From contig UBZT01000009.1 in the NCBI GenBank assembly GCA_900470155.1, positions 558,001 to 622,000 of the forward strand: a DNA stretch of 64,000 nucleotides, read 5' to 3'. The notes below the pieces were generated by a model, which saw nothing but the letters and a program-made list of their open reading frames with translations, made no database searches and had not been told where the DNA came from. This DNA comes from Hyphomicrobiales bacterium (GTDB lineage Bacteria; Pseudomonadota; Alphaproteobacteria; Rhizobiales; Rhizobiaceae). Shown here piece after piece: positions 9,263 to 18,550 of the stretch. A program made the position numbers and the translations under genes. Each line of letters starts with the position of its first letter. Position 1 is the first letter of the stretch.

Positions 9263-10138
9263 TCAGTGTTCCTTGTTGGAATAGACCGACTTCTTCGTCA
9301 GGTAGATCAGCGCAGTGAAGATCGCGAGGAAGATCATCACCATGAAGCCCATGCGCTTGCGGTCTTCCAGATGCGGTTCGGCAGCCCACATCAGGAATGC
9401 GGCAACGTCCTGGGAATACTGGTCCAGCGTCTGCGGTGCACCGTCGTCATAGGTCACCTGACCATCGCTGAGCGGTGGCGCCATGGCAAGCGACTGGCCG
9501 GCAATGAAATGCGGGTTGAAATGCGTGCCTTCGGCAACGACAATCCCTTCCGGTGGCTCCTGATAGCCGGTCAACAGGGCATGGATGTAATCCGGGCCAC
9601 CCTGCTGATACTGCGTGAAGATATCGAAAACGAATGTCGGGAAGCCGCGGGTCACGCCGCGCGCCTTGGCAATCAGCGAGAAGTCCGGCGGCGCTGCACC
9701 GTTGTTGGCAGCAGCAGCCGCTTCATGGTTCGGGAACGGCGATGGGAAATGATCCGACGGCACCGCCTTGCGGGTGAACATTTCACCGTCGGCGTTCGGA
9801 CCGTCCTGCACTTCATAGTTCGCCGCGAAGGCTTTCACCTGTTCTTCCGAATAGCCCAGATCCTCCAGTGTGCGGAAGGAGACCAGGTTCATCGAATGAC
9901 AGGCGGCACAGACTTCTGTGTAGATCTTCAGGCCGCGCTGGAGCTGGCCCTTGTCATATTTGCCGAACGGACCGGCAAAAGACCAGTCGATCTGCTCCGG
10001 CTTGAGGATCGGGTAGTGACCGACCTTTGCCGCGTGCTCGACCTGATGGGCGAGATCGCCCTCTTCCGCTGCGGAAGCCAGGCCGGAAAATCCGGCCATG
10101 GCAGCAATCAGCGCGATGCTCGTGAAAAGCTTCTTCAT
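9263..10138 (-). CDS. petC: Cytochrome c1 of the bc1 complex
   Basis: This 291-residue protein carries the c-type haem that passes electrons from the Rieske centre to soluble or membrane cytochrome c. It has a cleavable signal peptide (ending near GLASA), the haem-binding CAACH at residues 77-81, a likely axial Met in QSLAMAPPL, and one C-terminal transmembrane anchor near residue 265. It is the last gene of petA-petB-petC, 21 bases after petB. The haem domain faces the periplasm. Confidence 0.96.
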   Translation of the reverse strand: MKKLFTSIALIAAMAGFSGLASAAEEGDLAHQVEHAAKVGHYPILKPEQIDWSFAGPFGKYDKGQLQRGLKIYTEVCAACHSMNLVSFRTLEDLGYSEEQVKAFAANYEVQDGPNADGEMFTRKAVPSDHFPSPFPNHEAAAAANNGAAPPDFSLIAKARGVTRGFPTFVFDIFTQYQQGGPDYIHALLTGYQEPPEGIVVAEGTHFNPHFIAGQSLAMAPPLSDGQVTYDDGAPQTLDQYSQDVAAFLMWAAEPHLEDRKRMGFMVMIFLAIFTALIYLTKKSVYSNKEH

Positions 10139-10159
10139 TGTTCTGTTCCTCTCACGTGC

Positions 10160-11428
10160 TCAGGCTTGGGCGGCGGCGGACTTGCCGCTCTTTTCGAGAA
10201 CCGCCTCGGTGATCGAGTTCGGGATACGCCGTGGCGTCTCGAACAGACCGAGGAGCGGCATGATCACGAGGAAGAAACCGAAGTAATAGGCAGTTCCGGC
10301 CTGCGACAGGACGACATAGATGCCTTCTGCCGGCATGGCGCCGAGCCAGCCGAGGATGATCGAATTGACCACAAACAGCCAGAAGAACAGCTTGTACCAG
10401 GGACGATAGACCGCAGAGCGAACCTTGGACGTGTCGAGCCAGGGCAGGAAGAACAGCACGATGATCGCGCCGAACATCACCAGAACGCCACCGAGCTTGG
10501 AGTCGATCGGACCGACATTGAAGGTGATCGCGCGCAGCATCGCGTAGAACGGCAGGAAGTACCATTCCGGAACGATGTGAGCCGGGGTCTTCAGCGCGTC
10601 GGCCGGGATGTAGTTGTCCGGATGGCCGAGGAAGTTCGGCATGTAGAAGACGAACCAGGCGTAGACGATCAGGAAGACCGAGATGCCGAAAGCATCCTTG
10701 AGCGTGGCGTAAGGCGTGAACGGCACGGTGTCCGTCTTCGACTTGACTTCGACGCCGGTCGGGTTTGTCTGGCCAGTGACGTGCAGGGCCCAGATATGCA
10801 GGATGACAACGCCGACGATCATGAACGGCAGCAGGTAGTGCAGCGCGAAGAAGCGGTTCAGCGTCGGATTGTCGACGGCAAAGCCACCGAGCAGGAACTG
10901 CTGGATCCACTCGCCGACGCCCGGAAACGCGGTGAAGAAGCCGGTGATGACGGTAGCACCCCAGAAGGACATCTGGCCCCAGGGGAGAACGTAGCCCATG
11001 AAGGCTGTCGCCATCATGAGGAGGAAGATCACCACGCCGAGGATCCAGAGGATTTCGCGGGGCGCCTTGTAGGACCCGTAGTAGAGACCACGGGCAATGT
11101 GCAGGTAAACGGCGATGAAGAAGAACGACGCGCCGTTGGCATGCATGTAGCGCAGCAGCCAACCATGGTTGACGTCGCGCATGATCTTTTCAACCGAATC
11201 GAATGCCACCGAAACATGCGCCGAGTAGTGCATCGCGAGCACGACACCGGTCAGAATCTGTACCACCAGCATGACGGCCAGCATGGCACCGAAGGTGTAG
11301 GCGTAGTTCAGGTTGCGGGGAACCGGATAGGCGACGAAGCTGTCATAGACCATGCGCGGCAACGGAAGGCGCGCATCAATCCATTTTTCGACGCCGGTCG
11401 TCGGCTGGTAACTGGAAGGACCACTCAT
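10160..11428 (-). CDS. petB: Cytochrome b of the bc1 complex
   Basis: This 422-residue core subunit with about eight transmembrane helices carries the two b haems and the Qo and Qi quinone sites. The Qo-site motif PEWY is present ([11 protein letters not shown]), as are helix B and D His residues ([35 protein letters not shown]). It is not fused to cytochrome c1, unlike the Bradyrhizobium fbcH arrangement. It starts 14 bases after petA and is cotranscribed with it. Confidence 0.97.
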   Translation of the reverse strand: MSGPSSYQPTTGVEKWIDARLPLPRMVYDSFVAYPVPRNLNYAYTFGAMLAVMLVVQILTGVVLAMHYSAHVSVAFDSVEKIMRDVNHGWLLRYMHANGASFFFIAVYLHIARGLYYGSYKAPREILWILGVVIFLLMMATAFMGYVLPWGQMSFWGATVITGFFTAFPGVGEWIQQFLLGGFAVDNPTLNRFFALHYLLPFMIVGVVILHIWALHVTGQTNPTGVEVKSKTDTVPFTPYATLKDAFGISVFLIVYAWFVFYMPNFLGHPDNYIPADALKTPAHIVPEWYFLPFYAMLRAITFNVGPIDSKLGGVLVMFGAIIVLFFLPWLDTSKVRSAVYRPWYKLFFWLFVVNSIILGWLGAMPAEGIYVVLSQAGTAYYFGFFLVIMPLLGLFETPRRIPNSITEAVLEKSGKSAAAQA

Positions 11429-11442
11429 GTTTAATTATCCCC

Positions 11443-12021
11443 TCAACCGATCTTGATCACAGAATCGGACACAAATCCGAAAGTCGGAATTGCCAGATTC
11501 ATCGGCGCCGGACCTTTCCGGATACGACCCGCGGTATCGTAGTGCGAGCCGTGGCAGGGACAGAACCATCCGCCGAAGTCCCCGGACTGGCCAAGCGGAA
11601 CGCAACCGAGATGGGTGCAGGAACCGATCATGACGATCCAGTTCTCCTTGCCTTCGCCAGCAGAACGGGCAAGGTCCGTTGCGTCAGCGGCAGCATCGAC
11701 ATTGGCGTTGCGGGCAACAGGGTCCTTGAGGTCGGCGAGAGCGACCTGGTTGGCTTCCTCGACTTCCTTGGCGGTGCGATTGCGGATGAACACCGGCTTG
11801 CCGCGCCATTTCACCGTCAGCGACATGCCGGGCTCGAGCGCCGCCACATCGACTTCGATCGAAGCGAGCGCAAGAGTGGAGGCGTCCGGGCGCATCTGAT
11901 CAATGAACGGCCATGCGACAGCGGCAACGCCAACTGCGCCGGCCATACCGGTCACCATGTAGAGAAAGTCACGGCGCGTAGGTTCGGCCGCATGTTGTGC
12001 ATTGGTCTCGTGTTCGCTCAC
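11443..12021 (-). CDS. petA: Rieske iron-sulfur subunit of the bc1 complex
   Basis: This 192-residue [2Fe-2S] protein takes electrons from ubiquinol and passes them to cytochrome c1. Cluster ligands are in GSCTHLGC and CPCHGSHYD. The N-terminus has a twin-arginine signal-anchor ([11 protein letters not shown] followed by a hydrophobic stretch), as expected for a Tat-exported Rieske protein. A GTG at 12021, with AGAGGA upstream, gives the family-typical MSEHE start; the frame could extend 22 codons further without family resemblance. It is the first gene of petABC. Confidence 0.95.
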   Translation of the reverse strand: MSEHETNAQHAAEPTRRDFLYMVTGMAGAVGVAAVAWPFIDQMRPDASTLALASIEVDVAALEPGMSLTVKWRGKPVFIRNRTAKEVEEANQVALADLKDPVARNANVDAAADATDLARSAGEGKENWIVMIGSCTHLGCVPLGQSGDFGGWFCPCHGSHYDTAGRIRKGPAPMNLAIPTFGFVSDSVIKIG

Positions 12022-12180
12022 GGTCAATTTATCCTCTTCGCAATCCTGCGACACACCGCATTCTGCCCCCGTAGCGGGAATCATCAAGCAGACATAGTCC
12101 GGCCATAGATTCCCCCCAGATTGGCGCGTTCTAAGCTTGATAATCCATTCTGTCCAGTCTCCGCAGGGGAAGGAGCCACT

Positions 12181-12201
12181 ATGTCGCGCAATAAATTCTG
12201 A
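12181..12201 (+). other. Six-codon mini-ORF with strong ribosome binding site
   Basis: ATG followed by five codons and TGA (MSRNKF) lies 6 bases after GGAAGGAG. It sits between divergent petA and the phosphatase-fold gene, about 107 bases before the latter's start. It could be an upstream regulatory ORF or chance. No function is claimed. Confidence 0.25.
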
Positions 12202-12308
12202 CGTTGTGCCATGAGGTTGGATGAAGCGGACGGTTCTTGCAAGTAAGGCTTTTTTCGAGCATGGTCACGTGCCTCCGGCCGCGCCCGGAAGACAGGGTCG
12301 GGACGGGC

Positions 12309-13268
12309 ATGAGAGATACCATCTACTGCGTAATTTGCGTCCTGTTGACACTGGCGCTCACGGCTCTCAGCATGCGCTACGTCACCGAGCTTTGGATCTT
12401 TTCCTTCTTTTTCAGCCTGCAACTGCAAATCAGCGTCATCGTTCTTGCCGGAACCGTGATCTGCCTGCTCGTCAAGCGTGGCACCTATGCCTGGATGCTG
12501 CTGGCAGCCAGTCTCGCCCTGATTGGCCACAGCCTGTGGATGAAGCGGGAATTCGTGCCGAGCCCATTGCCGCCCGAAGTCGTGGCAAATGCCCCGCGCC
12601 TGCGCATCCTCAGCTTCAACGTCCTCAACGACAATGTGGATAATGCGAAGAAGATCGCCGATATGATCCAGGGTTCGCAGGCGGATGTTGTCTACATCAT
12701 GGAAGCCAATCCGCTGTTTGGCGAACTCGATCGGCTGGGCGAAACTTATCCCTACAGAATTGGCTGCGGCATCGAGACGCCGACCTGCGATCTGATGATG
12801 CTGTCGAAACATCCGATCCGGGCCGGTCGCTACGACGAGCTCAGTGACCTGCGTGCCGACCGCTTTGCCGAAATCGAGATCGAGGTTGCCGGCCGCCGGA
12901 TCAGTCTCCTCGCGGCACATCTCTCCAAACCGTATTTCGATGACTACCACAGCATCGAGCTGGACAACCTCATCCTTGGCCTCAACGATGCCAAGGGCAG
13001 CGTGATCCTGGCCGGCGATTTCAATTCGGACAGTATTGCGCCGGACATGCAACGCTTCCTCAGGCGCTCCGGTCTGCGCAAGGTCGGCGCCGAACCTGCC
13101 ACCTGGCCGGTCGAAGCCGGCTTGGCCGGCATTCCGATCGACCATATCTTCGTCGACAAGGATATCGCGCCCCTGTCTCTGAAGCGCCTCGACGAGAGTT
13201 ATGGATCGAACCATTTCGGCCTTGTCGCCGACGTGGCGTTGATCGGCGAAGTCGCACCCGACAACTGA
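12309..13268 (+). CDS. Membrane-anchored endonuclease/exonuclease/phosphatase-family protein
   Basis: This 319-residue protein has two to three hydrophobic N-terminal helices (to about residue 75) followed by an EEP-fold domain. The metal-site and catalytic motifs are visible: SFNVLND, MEAN, AAHLSKP, LAGDFNSD and the terminal SNHFGL. The layout matches the YafD-like subgroup, whose substrate is not established. ATG 12309 is preferred because GGGACGGG precedes it and a hydrophobic segment starts there; a TTG at 12237 and ATG at 12261 are in frame upstream. It is divergent from petABC. Confidence 0.82.
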   Translation: MRDTIYCVICVLLTLALTALSMRYVTELWIFSFFFSLQLQISVIVLAGTVICLLVKRGTYAWMLLAASLALIGHSLWMKREFVPSPLPPEVVANAPRLRILSFNVLNDNVDNAKKIADMIQGSQADVVYIMEANPLFGELDRLGETYPYRIGCGIETPTCDLMMLSKHPIRAGRYDELSDLRADRFAEIEIEVAGRRISLLAAHLSKPYFDDYHSIELDNLILGLNDAKGSVILAGDFNSDSIAPDMQRFLRRSGLRKVGAEPATWPVEAGLAGIPIDHIFVDKDIAPLSLKRLDESYGSNHFGLVADVALIGEVAPDN

Positions 13269-13326
13269 GTACGTGCCACCCTCTGTTGAACGCATCAACT
13301 GGATGCCGGTGGGCAACAACAGCGCA

Positions 13327-15198
13327 TCAGGCTTGCTCGACAACGCCCTTGGTATCGAGGAAGCCGCCGGATTGCCGCGCCCAGAGCTCCGAATAGAGCC
13401 CGCCCCGCGCGACGAGTTCCGCATGCGTGCCCTGCTCGATGATCCGGCCCTTTTCCATGACGACGAGACGATCAAGCGCGGCAATGGTCGACAGCCGATG
13501 GGCAATGGCGAGAACTGTCTTGCCCCGCATCAGCTTGTCGAGATTAGACTGGATTGCCGCCTCGACTTCCGAATCGAGCGCCGAGGTCGCCTCGTCCAGA
13601 ACGAGGATCGGCGCATCCTTCAGCATCACGCGAGCAATCGCCACCCGCTGGCGCTGCCCACCTGATAGCTTGACCCCGCGCTCGCCGACATGCGCATCGA
13701 AACCCTTGCGCCCGCGCTGGTCCTCCAGCCGCTGGATGAAGTCGAGCGCCTCCGCCCGATCCGCCGCCTTCAGCAATTGATCGTCCGACGCATCTTCGCG
13801 TCCGAAGACGATGTTGTCGCGGATGGAGCGATGCAACAGCGCAGTATCCTGCGTCACCATGCCGATCTGCGACCGCAGGCTCTCCTGCGTCACCGTCGAG
13901 ATATCCTGGCCGTCGATCACGATACGGCCGCCCTCGACATCGTAGAAGCGCAAAAGCAGATTGACCAAGGTCGACTTGCCTGCACCGGAGCGGCCGACAA
14001 TGCCCACCTTCTCGCCCGGCGCGATGGTCAGTGTCAGATGATCAATCACGCCCTTCTTGCGGCCATAGTGAAAGCTGACATCCTCGAAGCGGATCTCGGG
14101 CGAGACGACCTTCAACGCAGTGGCGTCGGCGCGGTCGACCAGGTCAATCGGCCTGGCGATCAGTTCGGCGGAATTCTGGATCGTACCGATATTGCGCATG
14201 ATGCTGTTCATCTGCGTCATCATCCGACCGAGCAGCATGTTCAGCCTGAGCACCAGGCCAAGCGTGAATGCAACCCCGCCGCCGGTGATCGCACCGGCAA
14301 ACCAAAGATCGATCGAGAGCGCGGCAACCGTCACGATCATCACGCCGGACAGGATGGCAAGCGAGGCCCGAACCCCCGTCAACAGCCGTGCGAAGGGGCG
14401 CAACGTATCCTGGAAGCGGTCGAAACCCGCCTTGATATAGTGATCGTTCTGCCGCTCCTTGCCGAACAGTTTCAGCGTCTGGATATTGGAATAGCTGTCC
14501 ACCAGACGGCCATTCAACATCGACGACGCTTCGGCTGATTCCCTCGCGTGATAGCGGATACGCGGGACGAACAGGCGCGCAAGCACGAGGAAGATCGCGA
14601 TCCAGACACCGATGACCGCCGAAAGCCGCCAGTCGAGTTGCGCAACAAGCGCCATGGTCGAGATCGTGTAGATCACCATGAACCAGACGACCTGCAGCAG
14701 CGAGGTCAACAGGTCCCCGGTCGACTGGCCTGCCGACCAGACTTTGGTGACGATACGGCCGGCAAAATCGTTCTGGAAGAAGGACAGCGACTGGCGCGCG
14801 ATATGCGCATAGGCCTGCCAGCGCACCATGTTGAAGAAGTTGAGGACGATGACCTGCTCTTCGACCAGCGCGCCGATCGTCACGACAATGAACCGTCCCG
14901 CCAGCATCACCAGGGCCATGGCGGCAAGCTCGCCACCATGGGCCTCGATCAGCCCCTCCCATCCGGCATCCTTGGGCACGGTGTCGAGCACATCGACCAG
15001 CCGACCGACGAACCAGAACAGCCCGGCCTCCAGCACGGCGATCGAGCCGCCGAATATCGCCATGAGCAGAAAGGCAAGCTTCGCCTGGCTGACATAGAAC
15101 CAGACAAAGGCCCAGGTCTTTTCCGGCGGACGCAAATTGTCCGAGCGGTAAAACGGATCGAGCCAGTTTTCGAAGAGGCGAGCAACAGATTGAAACAT
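13327..15198 (-). CDS. ABC exporter, fused permease-ATPase (first paralogue)
   Basis: This 623-residue half-transporter has a six-helix permease domain (about 35-330) and a C-terminal ATPase with Walker A GRSGAGKST, signature LSGGQRQR, Walker B ILVLDEATSALD and the H-loop AHRLS. It works as a dimer in the inner membrane. The substrate is unknown; the family includes multidrug and lipid flippases. A close paralogue of similar length lies at 18551-20410 on the same strand, with a chemoreceptor and two small transporters in between, suggesting an old local duplication. Confidence 0.92.
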   Translation of the reverse strand: MFQSVARLFENWLDPFYRSDNLRPPEKTWAFVWFYVSQAKLAFLLMAIFGGSIAVLEAGLFWFVGRLVDVLDTVPKDAGWEGLIEAHGGELAAMALVMLAGRFIVVTIGALVEEQVIVLNFFNMVRWQAYAHIARQSLSFFQNDFAGRIVTKVWSAGQSTGDLLTSLLQVVWFMVIYTISTMALVAQLDWRLSAVIGVWIAIFLVLARLFVPRIRYHARESAEASSMLNGRLVDSYSNIQTLKLFGKERQNDHYIKAGFDRFQDTLRPFARLLTGVRASLAILSGVMIVTVAALSIDLWFAGAITGGGVAFTLGLVLRLNMLLGRMMTQMNSIMRNIGTIQNSAELIARPIDLVDRADATALKVVSPEIRFEDVSFHYGRKKGVIDHLTLTIAPGEKVGIVGRSGAGKSTLVNLLLRFYDVEGGRIVIDGQDISTVTQESLRSQIGMVTQDTALLHRSIRDNIVFGREDASDDQLLKAADRAEALDFIQRLEDQRGRKGFDAHVGERGVKLSGGQRQRVAIARVMLKDAPILVLDEATSALDSEVEAAIQSNLDKLMRGKTVLAIAHRLSTIAALDRLVVMEKGRIIEQGTHAELVARGGLYSELWARQSGGFLDTKGVVEQA

Positions 15199-15272
15199 GC
15201 AATGCGATATAGGCGGTTTCCGCCGTCTGGCAAAGCAAACCCGTCATTACATTTGCGTAATACCGGCTGTGC

Positions 15273-15301
15273 AAAAACGGCAACGGCGGCCGAAGCCGCC
15301 G
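15273..15301 (-). terminator. Rho-independent terminator of the chemoreceptor gene
   Basis: On the minus strand CGGCGGC and GCCGCCG (plus coordinates 15284-15290 and 15295-15301) form a hairpin with a TTCG loop, followed within a few bases by five T residues. Confidence 0.7.
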
Positions 15302-15344
15302 AACCAAACTTTGTTTGTCAGGACCTCACCTGATCAGGCAGTCG

Positions 15345-17246
15345 TCACCGCCGACGGGCAGCCGTCGCCCCACCGGCGAAAGCAGAGGCCAGCCGGTCGC
15401 TCATCGCATGCGCCGGCGAAGCGACCGGACGCGAGGCCGGTGTCGCGACATTCAGATCTGCCCGGCCATCACCCAGCCTGAACTGCGCCAGCAGAGCGTT
15501 GAGCGCAGCCGCCTGTGCCGCCAGACTGTGGCTTGCAGCCGTGGTCTGTTCGACCATCGCCGCATTCTGCTGTGTGCCCTGGTCCATCTCGTTGACCGAC
15601 ATGTTGATCTCGGAAAGACCGGTTGACTGTTCGCGGGCCGATACGGCGATGGACGCGACATTGTTGTTGATCTGCTGAACTTCCGTCACGATCGACTCCA
15701 ATGCCTTGCCGGTCTGGCCGACCAGATCGACACCATCACGGACCTTCTCGCCCGATGTCGTGATCAGCGCCTTGATCTCCCGCGCCGCCTTGGCGGAGCG
15801 CTGGGCCAGTTCTCGCACTTCCTGCGCCACCACGGCAAAGCCCTTGCCTGCCTCGCCGGCACGGGCTGCCTCGACCCCGGCATTGAGCGCCAGCAGGTTG
15901 GTCTGGAAGGCGATATCATCGATCACGCCGATGATGTTGCCGATCTCGCTCGACGATTTCTCGATCGCCTCCATGGCATTGACGGCCTGATGGACAATCT
16001 CTCCCGAGCGCTCGGCGCCGTGACGGGTCTGTTCGACCAGCTTGCCGGCCTCACCGGCACGATTGGCTGAGTCCTTGACCGCGATTGTCACCTGTTCGAG
16101 CGCAGCAGCGGTTTCCTCGACTGAGGCCGCCTGCTGTTCGGTCCGCCGGGACAGATCATTGGCAGCGGAACGGATCTCGTTGGCGCCGGCATCGATAATC
16201 CGGGCATTCTCGCCGACGGATTGCAGCACCGATTGCAGTTTCGCCACCGATTCGTTGAAATTGGACCGCAAGGGCTCAAGCTGCCCGACAAAGGGAACGT
16301 CCAGACGGAATGTCATGTCGCCATCGGACAGGCCCTTCAGGCCACGGGCAATGCTCTCGACCGCAAACGACACGTCGGCGGCGGCCTGCGCAGTCTGTTC
16401 GTCCCGGGCGAGACGCTCGCGTTCGCTCATTGAACGGTTGCTTTCGGTTTCCTGTTCCAGCCGCTCGCGTTCGACGGCATTGTCGCGGAAGACGGAGACC
16501 GCGGCAGCCATTTCTCCGATTTCGTCATGACGATCCGTATGGGGGATCGCGATCTCGTTGTTGCCGGATGCAAGCATGTTCATCGATTGGGTGATGGCGC
16601 CGATCGGGCGCGTGACGCGGACGAGGCTAAGCAATGCCGCGCCAGCAGCCACAATTGCAGCAAGAACAATGGCGCCGATGGTGGTGATATAGGCGAACTC
16701 GGCCGCAAGCGCTGCCGCCTTCTGATCATTCTGGCTGCGGGCACCGATTTCGTTGATCATGTCCTGCATGAGGATGCCGGCTTCACCACCGATCGGGATC
16801 ATCTCCGCGATGATCGCCTTTGCCTCATAGACGCGCGACGCCTTGATCACAGTGACGAACTTCTCACCCAGCGCATCGTAAGTCGACAGGACGGCATTGA
16901 GCCTGTCCATGCTCGCTTTCGTCGACGCATCGGTAATCGTCTCGCTGAACGCCTTGAATGCAGCTGCGCGTTCCGCGGTCTTGGCCTGCAACTGCTCAAG
17001 TATCCGCTTCTGGTCTGCGGCATTGCTGGCCGTGAGCGACATCAGATAAAGCCGTCGCACTTCGGATAATAGCCTGTCCAGGTTCGCCGTCTTCAGGGAC
17101 TGATCCATGCGCTCGCCCAAATTGGACGCCTGAGCATTGAGCTCGGAGACTGAGCGCATTCCCAGCACGCCCTGCAACAACAGGAGAACCAGCACGAGCG
17201 CAAACAGCGCCGGCATGAGAAATTTGATTTTGACTTTGCTGAACAT
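15345..17246 (-). CDS. Methyl-accepting chemotaxis protein, membrane-bound
   Basis: This 633-residue transmembrane chemoreceptor has TM1 at about 10-30, a helical periplasmic sensor of the 4HB type (about 35-185), TM2 at about 190-212, HAMP to about 265, and a long signalling coiled coil. The conserved hairpin tip is present ([20 protein letters not shown]). The C-terminus ends in Arg/Ala without a CheR/CheB-binding pentapeptide, so its methylation would depend on other receptors. It is monocistronic with its own terminator. The ligand is unknown. Confidence 0.93.
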   Translation of the reverse strand: MFSKVKIKFLMPALFALVLVLLLLQGVLGMRSVSELNAQASNLGERMDQSLKTANLDRLLSEVRRLYLMSLTASNAADQKRILEQLQAKTAERAAAFKAFSETITDASTKASMDRLNAVLSTYDALGEKFVTVIKASRVYEAKAIIAEMIPIGGEAGILMQDMINEIGARSQNDQKAAALAAEFAYITTIGAIVLAAIVAAGAALLSLVRVTRPIGAITQSMNMLASGNNEIAIPHTDRHDEIGEMAAAVSVFRDNAVERERLEQETESNRSMSERERLARDEQTAQAAADVSFAVESIARGLKGLSDGDMTFRLDVPFVGQLEPLRSNFNESVAKLQSVLQSVGENARIIDAGANEIRSAANDLSRRTEQQAASVEETAAALEQVTIAVKDSANRAGEAGKLVEQTRHGAERSGEIVHQAVNAMEAIEKSSSEIGNIIGVIDDIAFQTNLLALNAGVEAARAGEAGKGFAVVAQEVRELAQRSAKAAREIKALITTSGEKVRDGVDLVGQTGKALESIVTEVQQINNNVASIAVSAREQSTGLSEINMSVNEMDQGTQQNAAMVEQTTAASHSLAAQAAALNALLAQFRLGDGRADLNVATPASRPVASPAHAMSDRLASAFAGGATAARRR

Positions 17247-17503
17247 CTGAAAAACCGCAGTTTGAGCCTGATGAATATCTCCCTGTCTTGGCAGCTTAGA
17301 ATAAAGAAAAAATTACCTCAGGCGGCGAAGTTCAGCACTACCGCGCCACTATAAGTCATTGTAAAATTAGGATGTTCTGAAGGCTAATGCAGATCTGACG
17401 GGAGCAGCCGCCTGCGGCTCCAGCACACCGGCGGCTTGGCGAATTGGCGGATGGCGGATTGGAAAAGCCCAAGCCGGGCAATCCTGCACGGTGCAGTCTC
17501 GCC

Positions 17504-17926
17504 TTAGCGCGAGAAACGCGTCAGGTAGATTCCAAGCAGGATCAGGAACACGCCGATAAACTGACCGGGATGAAGACCGGATGCGACCTGCAACTGGTCG
17601 ATCAACAGCCCGGCGATCATCTGCCCGCCGATGATCAGCAGCGCCGAGCGGGCGGCGCCGATACGCGGAAACACATAGGCACTGACGGCCACGAAGCCCG
17701 CGCCGATGACGCCGCCGGTAAAGGCCCAGCTCGGCGCCAGCCCCAGGGTGTGGAAATTGCCGCGTTCGAACAACAGCACGAACACCGTGAGCAGCAGGAA
17801 ACCGCTCAGGTGGTTCCAGAACGACGCCCTGAACGCACCGCGATCCATGCCGAGGCGACCATTGATCGAGCGCGACATGCCGACAAAGGCACCGGCGGAA
17901 AGCGCGATCATCACATAGCCGATCAT
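17504..17926 (-). CDS. DMT-superfamily half transporter, YdcZ/DUF606 type (second of pair)
   Basis: This 140-residue, almost entirely hydrophobic protein has about five transmembrane helices and resembles the DUF606/YdcZ family. Its ATG overlaps the stop of the upstream paralogue by four bases, indicating coupled translation. Pairs of such half-size proteins in the DMT superfamily often form heterodimers. Whether this pair does, and what it exports or imports, is unknown. Confidence 0.8.
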   Translation of the reverse strand: MIGYVMIALSAGAFVGMSRSINGRLGMDRGAFRASFWNHLSGFLLLTVFVLLFERGNFHTLGLAPSWAFTGGVIGAGFVAVSAYVFPRIGAARSALLIIGGQMIAGLLIDQLQVASGLHPGQFIGVFLILLGIYLTRFSR

Positions 17927-18405
17927 TGCGCACCTCCCGAATAGATCACCAGCGCACTGCCCATGGTGACGAGCAAGGCTGCCAGCAGGTCGAAACGGTT
18001 GAGCGCGCGTTTGGGCGTCCCGAACCAGCCCCAGAGGTCGGACAGGAGGCTGAACAGGATCTGCCCGACGAGCATCAACGACAGTGCACCGGCCAGGGCA
18101 AGGCTGGAATTGACCGCAATGGACCCCAGCGCAACGGCAAGCGCGCCCGGCGCTCCGCCAAAATAGGACCAGAGCGGCGGCCTGCCAGCATGGCTCGCTA
18201 GGTCAGCCTGTTTCGAGGACCACATCCGGCTGGCCTGCAACAGCACGACCGCTGTGACAGCTCCGACACCATGCACGACCCAGGACGCGATGAACGGAGT
18301 GGAATAGCTGGCAAGCCCACTGTTCAGCGTGACCATCACAGCCAGCATGCCGCCTGCCAAGGCAGCCCAGAACCAGTCGAGATAGTACCGCATCGGTTTC
18401 GCCAT
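17923..18405 (-). CDS. DMT-superfamily half transporter, YdcZ/DUF606 type (first of pair)
   Basis: This 160-residue protein of the same DUF606/YdcZ family has about five hydrophobic helices and a basic loop in the middle (SRMWSSKQADLASHAGRP). The open frame extends to 18630, but the upstream part is Arg/Cys-rich and unlike the family, so the ATG at 18405 is preferred; an ATG four codons later (18393) is also possible. No clear ribosome binding site distinguishes them. It is translationally coupled to the next gene. Confidence 0.75.
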   Translation of the reverse strand: MAKPMRYYLDWFWAALAGGMLAVMVTLNSGLASYSTPFIASWVVHGVGAVTAVVLLQASRMWSSKQADLASHAGRPPLWSYFGGAPGALAVALGSIAVNSSLALAGALSLMLVGQILFSLLSDLWGWFGTPKRALNRFDLLAALLVTMGSALVIYSGGAQ

Positions 18406-18488
18406 TTCATTGATTTCGCAGTGCGCCCGGCACCCGCATAAGCATGCGGACCCTGAATGCCAATCGACATTTCCTGATCTGCGCGCAG

Positions 18489-18525
18489 AAAAACTGAAAC
18501 GCGCCGCCGGATGAAGGCGACGCGT
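18489..18525 (-). terminator. Probable terminator of the second ABC exporter
   Basis: ACGCGCCGCC (18499-18508) and GGCGACGCGT (18516-18525) form a hairpin with one internal mismatch. On the minus strand it is followed by an interrupted T-rich tract. It lies 25 bases beyond the ABC exporter stop. Confidence 0.6.
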
Positions 18526-18550
18526 CTCGGCAATATCGAACTGTCGCTGG

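Noticed and set aside
9245..11434. Open frame of 729 codons on the plus strand across petB and petC
   Set aside because: It is antisense to two certain genes, has no family resemblance, and is Arg/Glu/His-rich as expected of a shadow frame in GC-rich DNA.
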